A DNA stretch of 64,000 nucleotides from JAJYKC01 sp963823105 (GTDB taxonomy: Bacteria > Acidobacteriota > Terriglobia > Bryobacterales > Bryobacteraceae), in NCBI GenBank assembly GCA_963823105.1, contig CAWGKC010000005.1:62001-126000 (forward strand), given 5' to 3'. Of the stretch, positions 7,686 through 15,493 are shown piece by piece. Positions within the stretch are counted from its first letter, which is position 1. Each line of letters starts with the position of its first letter. The notes below the pieces were generated by a model. It ran no database searches, was not told where the DNA came from, and saw nothing but the letters and a program-made list of their open reading frames with translations. A program made the translations under genes and the position numbers.

Positions 7686-9233
7686 ATGTCCCACGAACGT
7701 ATGGAGGAAACGAGGCGGCGGCACGCGGCGGCGGAAGAGGGCGGCGGCGCGGAACGGCGGGCGCGGCAGCATGGGGAGGGGAAGTTGTCGGCGCGGGAGA
7801 GGATCGAATTGCTGCTGGACGAGGGGACGTTCGAAGAAATCGATAAGCTGATCCGGCACCGGTGCCGGGACTTCGGAATGCAGGATCAGGTTGTAGACGG
7901 CGATGGGTTCGTCACCGGGTATGGGCGCATTCACGGGCGGCTGGCGTTTGTGTTCGCGCAGGATTTTACGGTGCTGGGAGGGTCGCTGTCGGAAGCCAAT
8001 GCGGGGAAGATCTGCAAGGTGATGGATCTGGCGTTGAAGACGGGCGCTCCGGTGATCGGGTTGAACGATTCGGGCGGGGCGCGCATTCAGGAAGGAGTGG
8101 CGTCGCTGGGCGGGTATGCCGATATTTTTCTGCGCAACACGCTGGCGAGTGGGGTGATTCCGCAGATTTCGGCGGTGATGGGGCCGTGCGCGGGCGGGGC
8201 GGTGTACTCGCCGGCGCTGACCGATTTTGTGTTCATGGTGGCGAAGACGAGCCACATGTTCGTGACCGGGCCGGACGTGATTAAGACGGTGACGCACGAG
8301 GACGTGACGAAGGAACGGCTGGGAGGGGCCCAGACGCACAACGCGATCAGCGGGGTGGCGCATTTTCTGGCGCCGGACGATGCCGAGTGCCTGCGGATGA
8401 TTCGCGCGCTATATCGATACTTGCCGCAGAACAACCGCGATGAAGCGGAAAGAGTGGCGTGCGAGGATCCGGTGGACCGGGCGGATGCGGAGCTGGACAC
8501 GATCGTACCGAAGGAATCGAATCGGCCTTACGATATCAAGGACGTGATTCACCGGGTGGTGGACGAGGGGGAATTCTTCGAGGTCCACGAGCATTTCGCC
8601 AAGAACATCGTGGTGGGGTTTGCGCGGATGGATGGGAGGACGGTGGGGATCGTGGCGAATCAGCCGGCGTTTTTAGCGGGATGCCTGGATATCGATTCGT
8701 CGGTGAAGGGAGCGCGGTTCGTGCGGTTCTGCGACGCATTCGAGATTCCGATTCTGACGTTCGAGGACGTGCCGGGATTTTTGCCGGGGACGGGCCAGGA
8801 GTTCGGAGGGGTGATCCGGCATGGGGCGAAGCTGCTGTTCGCGTACGCCGAGGCGACGGCGCCGAAGATCACGGTGATTACGCGGAAGGCGTATGGCGGG
8901 GCGTATTGCGTGATGGGGTCGAAGCATTTGCGGACGGACGTGAACCTGGCGTGGCCAACGGCGGAGATCGCGGTGATGGGGGCGGAGGGGGCGGTGAATA
9001 TTATTTACCGGCGCGAGTTGGCGGCGGCGGCGGATCCGGAGGCGGCGCGAGAGGAGAAGATCGCCGAGTATAAGGAGCGGTTCGCGAGTCCGTTCGTGGC
9101 GGCCGAGCGCGGGTATCTGGACGAGGTGATCGAGCCGAGGCAGACGCGGGGGAGGGTGATCCGGGCACTGCGGATGCTGGAGACGAAGGTGGACACGATG
9201 CCGCGGAAGAAGCACGGGAACATTCCGCTGTAG
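7686..9233 (+). CDS. pccB: Acyl-CoA carboxylase beta subunit (propionyl-CoA carboxylase type carboxyltransferase)
   Basis: The 515-residue protein has the two crotonase-like halves of biotin-dependent carboxyltransferases. The N-half contains LNDSGGARIQEGV and MGPCAGGAVYSPALTDF, and the C-half contains FEDVPGFLPGTGQEFGG, KAYGGAYCVMGSKH and WPTAEIAVMGAEGAVN. It would move carboxyl from biotin to propionyl-CoA or a related acyl-CoA in the cytoplasm, making methylmalonyl-CoA. The biotin carboxylase/carrier subunit is not in the window, so the substrate is inferred from the family. Only 26 bases separate it from the following SDR gene, suggesting an operon for acyl-CoA metabolism. Confidence 0.93.
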   Translation: MSHERMEETRRRHAAAEEGGGAERRARQHGEGKLSARERIELLLDEGTFEEIDKLIRHRCRDFGMQDQVVDGDGFVTGYGRIHGRLAFVFAQDFTVLGGSLSEANAGKICKVMDLALKTGAPVIGLNDSGGARIQEGVASLGGYADIFLRNTLASGVIPQISAVMGPCAGGAVYSPALTDFVFMVAKTSHMFVTGPDVIKTVTHEDVTKERLGGAQTHNAISGVAHFLAPDDAECLRMIRALYRYLPQNNRDEAERVACEDPVDRADAELDTIVPKESNRPYDIKDVIHRVVDEGEFFEVHEHFAKNIVVGFARMDGRTVGIVANQPAFLAGCLDIDSSVKGARFVRFCDAFEIPILTFEDVPGFLPGTGQEFGGVIRHGAKLLFAYAEATAPKITVITRKAYGGAYCVMGSKHLRTDVNLAWPTAEIAVMGAEGAVNIIYRRELAAAADPEAAREEKIAEYKERFASPFVAAERGYLDEVIEPRQTRGRVIRALRMLETKVDTMPRKKHGNIPL

Positions 9234-9259
9234 GAGCGGATTGTGATACAAGCGGACTG

Positions 9260-10081
9260 ATGTCCTTTACATTGGCGGGAAAATCGGCGCTGGTGACCGG
9301 CGCGGGGCGTGGGATCGGGCGGGCGATCACGATGCAGTTGGCGGCGGCGGGGGCGAGGGTGATGGTGAACGATATCGACGCGGCGGTGGTGGAGGAGACG
9401 GCGGCGGCGATTGGAGCGGGGGCGCGGGCAATGGCGGGGGATCTGACCGATGCGGCGTTTCCACAGAAGCTGGTGGATGCGACGGTGGCGGAGTTGGGGG
9501 CGATCGACATTATCGTGAACAACGCGGGCTACACGTGGGACAACGTGATTCAAAAGACAACCGATGAACAGTTTCAGGCGATGCTGGATATCCATATCGT
9601 GGCGCCGTTCCGGATCTTGCGGGCGGCGGCGGGATGGATTCGCGAGACGGCGAAGAGGGAGACGGCGGCGGGGGTAAGGGTGATGCGCAAGGTGGTGAAC
9701 ATCACTTCGATTTCGGGGACGGACGGGAACGCCGGGCAGGCGGGGTATTCGTCGGGAAAGGCGGCGGTGAACGGGTTGACGAAGACGATGGCGAAGGAGT
9801 GGGGGCGGTATAACGTGAACGTGAACTCGGTGGGGTTCGGGTTGATCGAGACGCGATTGATTCAGCCGTTGAGCGGGGGCGCGGCGGCGATCGAAATGAA
9901 GGGGCGGAAGATTCCGGTGGGAGTGCAGCAGGCGATGCTGGACGCGGCGAAGGCGGCGTGTCCGCTAGGGAGACTGGGGACGGTGGAAGAGGCGGCGGGG
10001 GCGGTGCTGTTTTTCTGTTCGCCGCTATCGGATTATGTGACGGGCGAGGTGCTGATTTGCGGCGGGGGCGCGCATTTTTGA
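9260..10081 (+). CDS. Short-chain dehydrogenase/reductase, 3-oxoacyl-ACP reductase-like
   Basis: The 273-residue protein has the Rossmann nucleotide motif TGAGRGIGRA, the structural NNAG, the catalytic Ser in NITSISG, and YSSGK as the YxxxK dyad. It is therefore a complete classical SDR that reduces or oxidises a ketone/alcohol with NAD(P). FabG-like or 3-hydroxyacyl-CoA dehydrogenase activity fits its place 26 bases after the carboxylase gene, but the substrate cannot be read from sequence. It is slightly longer than the usual 245-250 residues because of an insert near KRETAAGVRVMRK before the beta-5 strand. Confidence 0.9.
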   Translation: MSFTLAGKSALVTGAGRGIGRAITMQLAAAGARVMVNDIDAAVVEETAAAIGAGARAMAGDLTDAAFPQKLVDATVAELGAIDIIVNNAGYTWDNVIQKTTDEQFQAMLDIHIVAPFRILRAAAGWIRETAKRETAAGVRVMRKVVNITSISGTDGNAGQAGYSSGKAAVNGLTKTMAKEWGRYNVNVNSVGFGLIETRLIQPLSGGAAAIEMKGRKIPVGVQQAMLDAAKAACPLGRLGTVEEAAGAVLFFCSPLSDYVTGEVLICGGGAHF

Positions 10082-10087
10082 ATTTCG

Positions 10088-10831
10088 TCAGGCCGCGGTG
10101 AGGATGAGCGGCGCGGATTTGGTGATGACGAGGGTGTGTTCGTAGTGGGCGGCGAGGCTGCCATCGGCGGTGCGGACGGTCCAGCGATCGGGCTGGAGGA
10201 CGGCGCGGCCGGAGCCGGCGGAGACGATGGGTTCGATGGTGAGAACGAGGCCTTCGGTGAGGCGGGCGCGGGCGCGGGGGTCGAGGTAGTTGGGGACGCT
10301 GGGCGGCTCGTGAATAGTGTGGCCGATGCCGTGGCCGCCGAGTTCGCGCATAACGTGGAAGCCGCGGCGGCGGGTCTCGCGCTCGACGGCGCGGCCGATC
10401 TCGTAGACGCGGTTGCCGGCGCGGGCCGATTGCGTGGCGCAGTGGAAAGCGGATTCGGCGCAGTGAGCGAGGGCGCGGGCGTTCGCGGTCACCTCGCCCA
10501 CGCCGATGGTGATGGCGGCGTCGGCGTGGAAGCCGTCTTTTTCGGCGACGAGGTCGAGTTTGACGAGGTCGCCGGATTGGAGAACTCGCGGGCCGGGGAT
10601 GCCGTGGATGGCTTCGTCGTTGACGCTGATGCAGAGGGCTCCGGGGAAGCCGTAGACTTTGGGCGGGGCGGATTCGGCCCCGTGGGCGGAGAGGACGCGC
10701 GCGCCGATTTCGTTCAGTTCGGCGGTGGTGACGCCGGGGCGGACGGCGGCCGCGGCCGCATCGAGGGCCGCGCGTACGATGCGTCCGATGGCGCGAAGTT
10801 TTTCGAGCTCGGCTTGGGAGCGGATGGACAC
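10088..10831 (-). CDS. map: Methionine aminopeptidase, type I
   Basis: At 247 residues this is the usual bacterial length. All expected metal ligands can be seen: Asp in VKLDLVAEKDG and in HADAAIT, His in GHGIGHTIHEPP, Glu in LTIEPI and Glu in AHYEHTLVIT, plus the substrate-contact His in EAIHGIP. The enzyme removes the initiator Met from nascent proteins in the cytoplasm. It lies convergent to the SDR gene with six bases between stops. No ribosomal-protein neighbours are present, so this may be a second, stand-alone map copy. Confidence 0.93.
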   Translation of the reverse strand: MSIRSQAELEKLRAIGRIVRAALDAAAAAVRPGVTTAELNEIGARVLSAHGAESAPPKVYGFPGALCISVNDEAIHGIPGPRVLQSGDLVKLDLVAEKDGFHADAAITIGVGEVTANARALAHCAESAFHCATQSARAGNRVYEIGRAVERETRRRGFHVMRELGGHGIGHTIHEPPSVPNYLDPRARARLTEGLVLTIEPIVSAGSGRAVLQPDRWTVRTADGSLAAHYEHTLVITKSAPLILTAA

Positions 10832-10843
10832 GCGGCTATCCGA

Positions 10844-11609
10844 TCACCGCCGCGGGGGAACGTTTAGAAGGTCATGGCTGCCAAACGGGTCACCTCCCCG
10901 GTACAAGGGAATGTCGGATTGGCAGGCCGCGCCGGGCCGAACGTAAAATTGACGATCTAAAACGTTGGTTGCGTGCCAGATGAATAGGTTTGCCGGCAAC
11001 TTCACCCGAAGACGATAGGCCGATGCAGGGAAGCCTCGCAAATTCGAACGAACCATCCGGCATCGTAGCGGTTCCGAATTCACCGGCTGCCCCCACAGCC
11101 GTAATCGAAACCGAACCGATGGGTTTGGCGCTTACCCGGCTCTGGAGGGAGACACCTGGGTATGGCTCGGTTCCGACGAATCCAAAGAGTTGTGCGGCCG
11201 GTCTCCCCGCCTTAATTGCGCGAAGCTGACGGAGCAAAGCGGCGGCGGTAATCGCCGGCTGGGTTAGGCTGCATGTGTTGGTCGATAGACCGCTTTCCCC
11301 CGCGTAGGCCGATACGAAGTACTCGACGCCAACCTGAAACGGGTACCCACAAGCGGTGGACTGAGCGGGCGTTCGAACGGTAATCGTCTTTGCCTTACCC
11401 GGCTTCCCGAATGTCTCGGACACCGAGAAGTCGATTGCCACGTCTTGCGAGAGCCATGGCAGGAACGTCGTATGCACTCGCGTTGCCGTGCCGAGGAACT
11501 CGAGATCCGCGCTGCCGAAGGCCGAACAGTTAGATGACCGACAACTACAGGCCAAACCAACCGATTGCCAGAACGCCAGTAGAAAAGCAAACTTGACTAG
11601 CTTTGACAT
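10844..11609 (-). CDS. Secreted TIMP/netrin-like protein, interrupted by one frameshift
   Basis: A signal peptide ends at the motif ACSCR, the N-terminal CxC start typical of bacterial TIMP/NTR-like proteins. A beta-rich region follows (VRTPAQSTACGYPFQVGVEY, then a C-terminal unit MPDGSFEF). The frame is lost near 11035-11039. One extra base there hides GFPASAYRLRVKLPANLF, the normal continuation of a carboxypeptidase-regulatory-like unit (DGSFEFAGFPAS...), which runs to a stop at 10844-10846. The restored protein has about 255 residues and is secreted. Function is unknown; inhibitor or binding roles are only family speculation. It ends 12 bases before map. Confidence 0.65.
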
Positions 11610-11898
11610 TCGATTGAAAGGCGGTCCTGGAACAGCGCGAGAGGGCCATTAGTATTATATTCCAAACGCAGGATCGGGTATTCGATGGCCAATTGGATCC
11701 CTTGCAGGAACAGCGGATCCGGTTATGTTCCGCTTAAGCCGGACGATGCTACCGCGCGTGTAGCCGGCGCTCAGTTTACCGATACGAGCCGGGCGTCACC
11801 CAAACCGGCGCTTAAGAGCCCAACGCCCTCCGGCATACTATGGCTCGCCGCTCGCACCGCGCTCTTGGCCCCTACGGGACTATTTCGGCGTGTACGGG

Positions 11899-12099
11899 TT
11901 AATTGACGGCGACGCCGGAGCCGATCCGTTGGCCTATGTTGCCGCACGAGTGGAGCACCCATTCGCCTATGGCGTTTTCGTTGGGCAAGTTGCGCATCCC
12001 AACCCGCTCGTGAGTAAGTTTGCCGAGGCACGTCCCGGTGCGGCCGCTCAACGGGCGCAGTTTAGCGGCGGAGAATTCGCGGAACGAGGATACGATCAA
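11899..12099 (-). pseudogene. Truncated DinB/DUF1572-like remnant, paralogue of the domain at 15494-16006
   Basis: The frame reads FREFSAAKLRPLSGR, TCLGKLTHERV, RNLPNENAIGEWVLH, then CGNIGQRIGSGVA before a stop. It aligns without gaps with the start of the DUF1572 region fused to the E2 gene at 15.5-16 kb; about 44 of 59 positions are identical by eye. It stops after the first metal-site helix, so two thirds of the domain are missing. Flanking sequence has no recognisable coding content. It is a decayed partial duplicate. Confidence 0.65.
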
Positions 12100-12860
12100 C
12101 GGGATCGCTTCCGAAGCGCCTACGACAGCGCCACACGACTTGATCGGATCGCCGCGTTCCGGTCGCGCGACGGAAAGTAAACGATAGTAAGTTCGATGGA
12201 ATTAGCGAGTTGCCGCCGAAAGCTGAAACACTCTCAAAATCTCGACCGCGCTTACTCTCCCGGTGCTTACTCAAGAGGAGTATTCCAGGTGATTCTTGTT
12301 GCGGCTCGTTAGGGATGACGCCCTAGCTTGGCTCCCTGACGTGGAGAGGTCGATGGCTAGATTCTTAGACGGGAATTTATAGACACTAATACTTCAATAA
12401 GTTTGGCGCGCGTAATGCTGTTACGTCGACGGTACATCCGACAGTAAGTCGTTTGGATTGCGAAGGCGAAGCTCTTGCTGTTTTCCGCTTTGCCGCCCCT
12501 GTTCGATTTACTTTCTTTCCTTCTTTCCTTTGTTTCCACTTATAGTGCAACGTTGCTTTTTTACGAAGATTCTAAAACCCGTTCATTTGCCCTTGCACGG
12601 GTTAGGGACCGCGTCAAACGCGAGCGGCCAACGCCCACCTTTTTGCATTCGCGATCTCCAGTGCCTAGGTTGAAGACCACTTAGCGGCGAGGACGAAGAT
12701 GATCAGTCGTCTCGCTCTTGGTTACACAATAGCGCGGGGGGTGGGAAAAATAAGAAAAGCGAAAAGGGGAAATGGGGGGTAAGGTATTGAGGGGGATGGA
12801 GATAGAAGTTTTTTGGAGCGTTGTGACTGACTTTCTGGCCGCTCCCCGGCCGTAACGAGA
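12100..12860. other. Gene-free stretch with strand-asymmetric low-complexity tracts
   Basis: No convincing gene is seen. A pyrimidine-rich run of T and C (about 12520-12545) and a purine-rich, G-run-rich block (12736-12815) give unusual composition for this window. Short open frames on both strands have no domain, start site or sensible codon use. The region is probably a degenerate intergenic or former gene space between the DUF1572 remnant and the ADOP permease. Confidence 0.5.
12736..12795 (+). other. G-run cluster with G-quadruplex potential
   Basis: On the plus strand G-runs occur at 12736-12741, 12743-12745, 12766-12769, 12774-12779 and 12791-12795 within a nearly pure purine stretch. 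Four runs of at least three G with short loops could form a quadruplex. It lies downstream of the minus-strand ADOP gene. No function can be assigned. Confidence 0.4.
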
Positions 12861-12863
12861 TAT

Positions 12864-12908
12864 GAAAAAGGCGCCGCGGACGGTCCGATTGAATTCGCGC
12901 TAGGCGCC
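12864..12908 (-). terminator. Weak candidate rho-independent terminator after the ADOP gene
   Basis: On the minus strand the arms GGCGCCTAGCGCG and CGCGGCGCC can pair around a 17-base loop and are followed by CTTTTTC. It is 110 bases beyond the permease stop codon. The arms are imperfect, so the call is tentative. Confidence 0.3.
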
Positions 12909-13018
12909 CACGCTAAGGTGATGATGGGAAAGGAGTTATAAGTCGCCTTTTTCGAAGGATTGGACGCCGTAGGGCTCTGGATTTGAGATACGCGCCCGAA
13001 TCTCGCGCCTTTTCCGGT

Positions 13019-15454
13019 CTATTCTTGCCGCAGCGCGGAAATGGGATCCGTCCTGGTGGCTCGCCTGGCGGGAATCCAGCACGCGATTCCAGCAGTTAAC
13101 GTAACCAGGACCGCGGCGGTCCAGGTGGTCGCTGGATGTCCAGGTTGAAGCCCGTGGACCATACTGCGAAGCGATCGCGTGCAGATCTCGGCCGCGCCCA
13201 GCCCAACCGCGAGCCCCACGCCGGCCGTAAGAAAGCCCTGCCGGAAGATCATGGCGAAAACATTTCCAGGCGTCGCGCCAAGCGCCATTCGAATGCCGAT
13301 CTCCTGAGTTCGGCGGGAAGTCGTGTAGGAGATCACACCATAAACGCCTCCGGCCGACAGAATGAGCGCCAGCGCGCCCGTAATGGCGAGCAGCATCATG
13401 ATAAAACGCCGATCGGCGACGGAGTCGGCGATCAGATCCCGCATCGGCGCGCTGAGGAATACCGGCTGGTTGGGGTCGATCGCGGCGATCACGCGGCGGA
13501 TCGCTCTCTCCATCTCGCCGGCGGGCCGGTCCGTTCGTACGACGAGGAAGGCCGCTTTCCGCATAGCTCCAGCAGCAAGGTAAACATTGCCGCCTTCCGG
13601 CTCGTCTAACGCGGCATGACTGATGCTGGACACCACGCCGATCACTCGCTTCCAGTTGCGCGGATTTTCCGGAGTGCAATCGATACAGATCCGGCGACCA
13701 AGAGCGCTGGCGCCCGGCCACAGACGGCGCGCCACGAGGGTGTTCACCATCGCGGCGTCGCTTGTCGGGATCATCTCTTCCTCCCGGAACCAGCGGCCCT
13801 CGATCAAACGAACTCCCATGGTCTGCAGATACTGTCCCCCTACAACGTCGATCTCGGCGACCAACGGCGGGACTGCCAGGGCTTCGCCGCCGCCGACGAT
13901 TCCGCCGTGGTTCTCCCCGCTGAAGGGCAAGGCGTCCACGGTCCCAGCGCTCATCACTCCGGGCAGGGCGCGAATCGCTTCGAGAATCCGTCGGTAGAAT
14001 TGCGCCCGCCGATCGGGGTCGCGGTACCTCTCGTGAGCGGGGAGTACGACGGAAGCGATGAGGCGATTGGCCTCGAAACCGGGATCGGTGGCGACCAGCC
14101 GCACGAAGCTGGCGAGCACTTGTCCGCCAATCACGACCAGCAGCACCGACAGGGCGACCTCCGCCGTTACCAGCGAAGAGCGCAAGCTATCATGCCTGCC
14201 GGTGGAGACGCCGCGAGCGCCAAAGCCATTCCAGACGGCCGCGCGCTTCCACCCGGCCATCCGGAGCGCGGGCGCGATTCCGAAGAGGATACCGTTGATC
14301 GTCGCCAGCGCGAGGGCGAATCCGAAGACAGCGGCATCGGCGCGAGCGGCGGCGAGCCTGGGAATACTGACCGGCGCAATCGCCGGTAAGATCTTCCATG
14401 CCGCCGCCGCGAAAACGTACCCGCCGATCCCGCCCAGCACGGCCAGCGTGCAGCTTTCGGTGAGAAGCTGCCTTACGATACGGCAATGTCCCGCCCCGAT
14501 GGCGAGTCTAACCGCCATTTCCCGTTGACGCGCGAGCCCGCGCGCCAGCAGGAGGTTGGCGACGTTCGCGCATCCGATCAACATAAAAAAGACGGCCGCG
14601 CCCATCAGGAACAGAAGGCCGCCGCCAGCGGTCCCGACCGTTCGGTCGCGCAAGAAGTTCACAGTCAGGATACGATCGCGATTCGTCACGGGGAAATCGT
14701 GAGCCAATGTGCGGCTGATCGCTGCAAGGTCCTGACGCGCCTGTAGGAGCGAGACGCCCCGCCGCAGCCTGGCGACAGCGCCAAGTCCGGCGCCGGGGCC
14801 GGCGGGCTCCGTAAGCGGCGCGGCCCAAAACTCCACGTACGGGGACGGCGTATGGGCAGCTTGCCTGCGCAGTGGGAAGCCAAATTCCGGCGGCATCACG
14901 CCGATCACCAGGCATCCGTGTCCGTTGATGGTGACGGTCCGGCCGATCACGGAGCGGTCCGAGTGAAACCGGCGCGCCCAGAGGCCGTAGCTGAGAATCA
15001 TCGTGTCCCGGTGTCCGGATTGGTGCTCTTCGGGAAGAAATTCGCGTCCGAGCATCGGCGCAATGCCGAGCACGTGAAACAGGTCTGAATTCACGCGGAC
15101 GCCGTAGAGCGCTTCCGGAGTGGCGTTGGAATCGGCGGAGAGATCGAATATCGCGTTTTCATATACGCCCAGGGATTCAAGGGTGCGCGTCCTTCCAGGC
15201 AGTTCCCGAGTATCATTCCAATACACCCAGTCCCCGCGGGACTGCTCCCGCATGCGGGGGAATTCGCTGCGCAATTGCACGAGTTCCGAGGGGCGCGCGT
15301 AAGGCAGCGGCTGGATCAACACAGCCTTGATGGCCGCGAAAATTACCGCAGTCGCGCCAATACTGAGCGCGATCGATAATAAAGCGATTCCGGTTGGAAC
15401 GGGAGCGCGCCGGAAGAGCCGAAGGGCGAGGCGAACGTCTCGCAGAATCGACAT
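13019..15454 (-). CDS. ADOP-family ABC transporter permease (MacB/FtsX type)
   Basis: The 811-residue protein has the acidobacterial ADOP layout. An N-terminal transmembrane helix follows RLALRLFRRAP and precedes AVLIQPLPYA; then come a periplasmic MacB_PCD domain, three FtsX-type helices near residues 270-400, a second periplasmic domain and three C-terminal helices. It ends with the conserved ARRATRTDPISALRQE. A good ribosome site (GGAGGA) precedes the ATG. No ATPase gene adjoins it, so its energy partner must be encoded elsewhere. Substrate unknown; efflux or lipoprotein/peptide export are possible. The C-terminal box Q-E instead of R-Y-E differs slightly from the other three copies. Confidence 0.9.
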   Translation of the reverse strand: MSILRDVRLALRLFRRAPVPTGIALLSIALSIGATAVIFAAIKAVLIQPLPYARPSELVQLRSEFPRMREQSRGDWVYWNDTRELPGRTRTLESLGVYENAIFDLSADSNATPEALYGVRVNSDLFHVLGIAPMLGREFLPEEHQSGHRDTMILSYGLWARRFHSDRSVIGRTVTINGHGCLVIGVMPPEFGFPLRRQAAHTPSPYVEFWAAPLTEPAGPGAGLGAVARLRRGVSLLQARQDLAAISRTLAHDFPVTNRDRILTVNFLRDRTVGTAGGGLLFLMGAAVFFMLIGCANVANLLLARGLARQREMAVRLAIGAGHCRIVRQLLTESCTLAVLGGIGGYVFAAAAWKILPAIAPVSIPRLAAARADAAVFGFALALATINGILFGIAPALRMAGWKRAAVWNGFGARGVSTGRHDSLRSSLVTAEVALSVLLVVIGGQVLASFVRLVATDPGFEANRLIASVVLPAHERYRDPDRRAQFYRRILEAIRALPGVMSAGTVDALPFSGENHGGIVGGGEALAVPPLVAEIDVVGGQYLQTMGVRLIEGRWFREEEMIPTSDAAMVNTLVARRLWPGASALGRRICIDCTPENPRNWKRVIGVVSSISHAALDEPEGGNVYLAAGAMRKAAFLVVRTDRPAGEMERAIRRVIAAIDPNQPVFLSAPMRDLIADSVADRRFIMMLLAITGALALILSAGGVYGVISYTTSRRTQEIGIRMALGATPGNVFAMIFRQGFLTAGVGLAVGLGAAEICTRSLRSMVHGLQPGHPATTWTAAVLVTLTAGIACWIPARRATRTDPISALRQE

Positions 15455-15493
15455 TTGTCCTCCATTTTATAGCCTGCGCGGCGCTCTGGGTAT

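Noticed and set aside
11685..11898. Possible small genes on either strand beside the DUF1572 remnant
   Set aside because: Frames are short and interrupted and match nothing recognisable; kept as part of the gene-poor zone.
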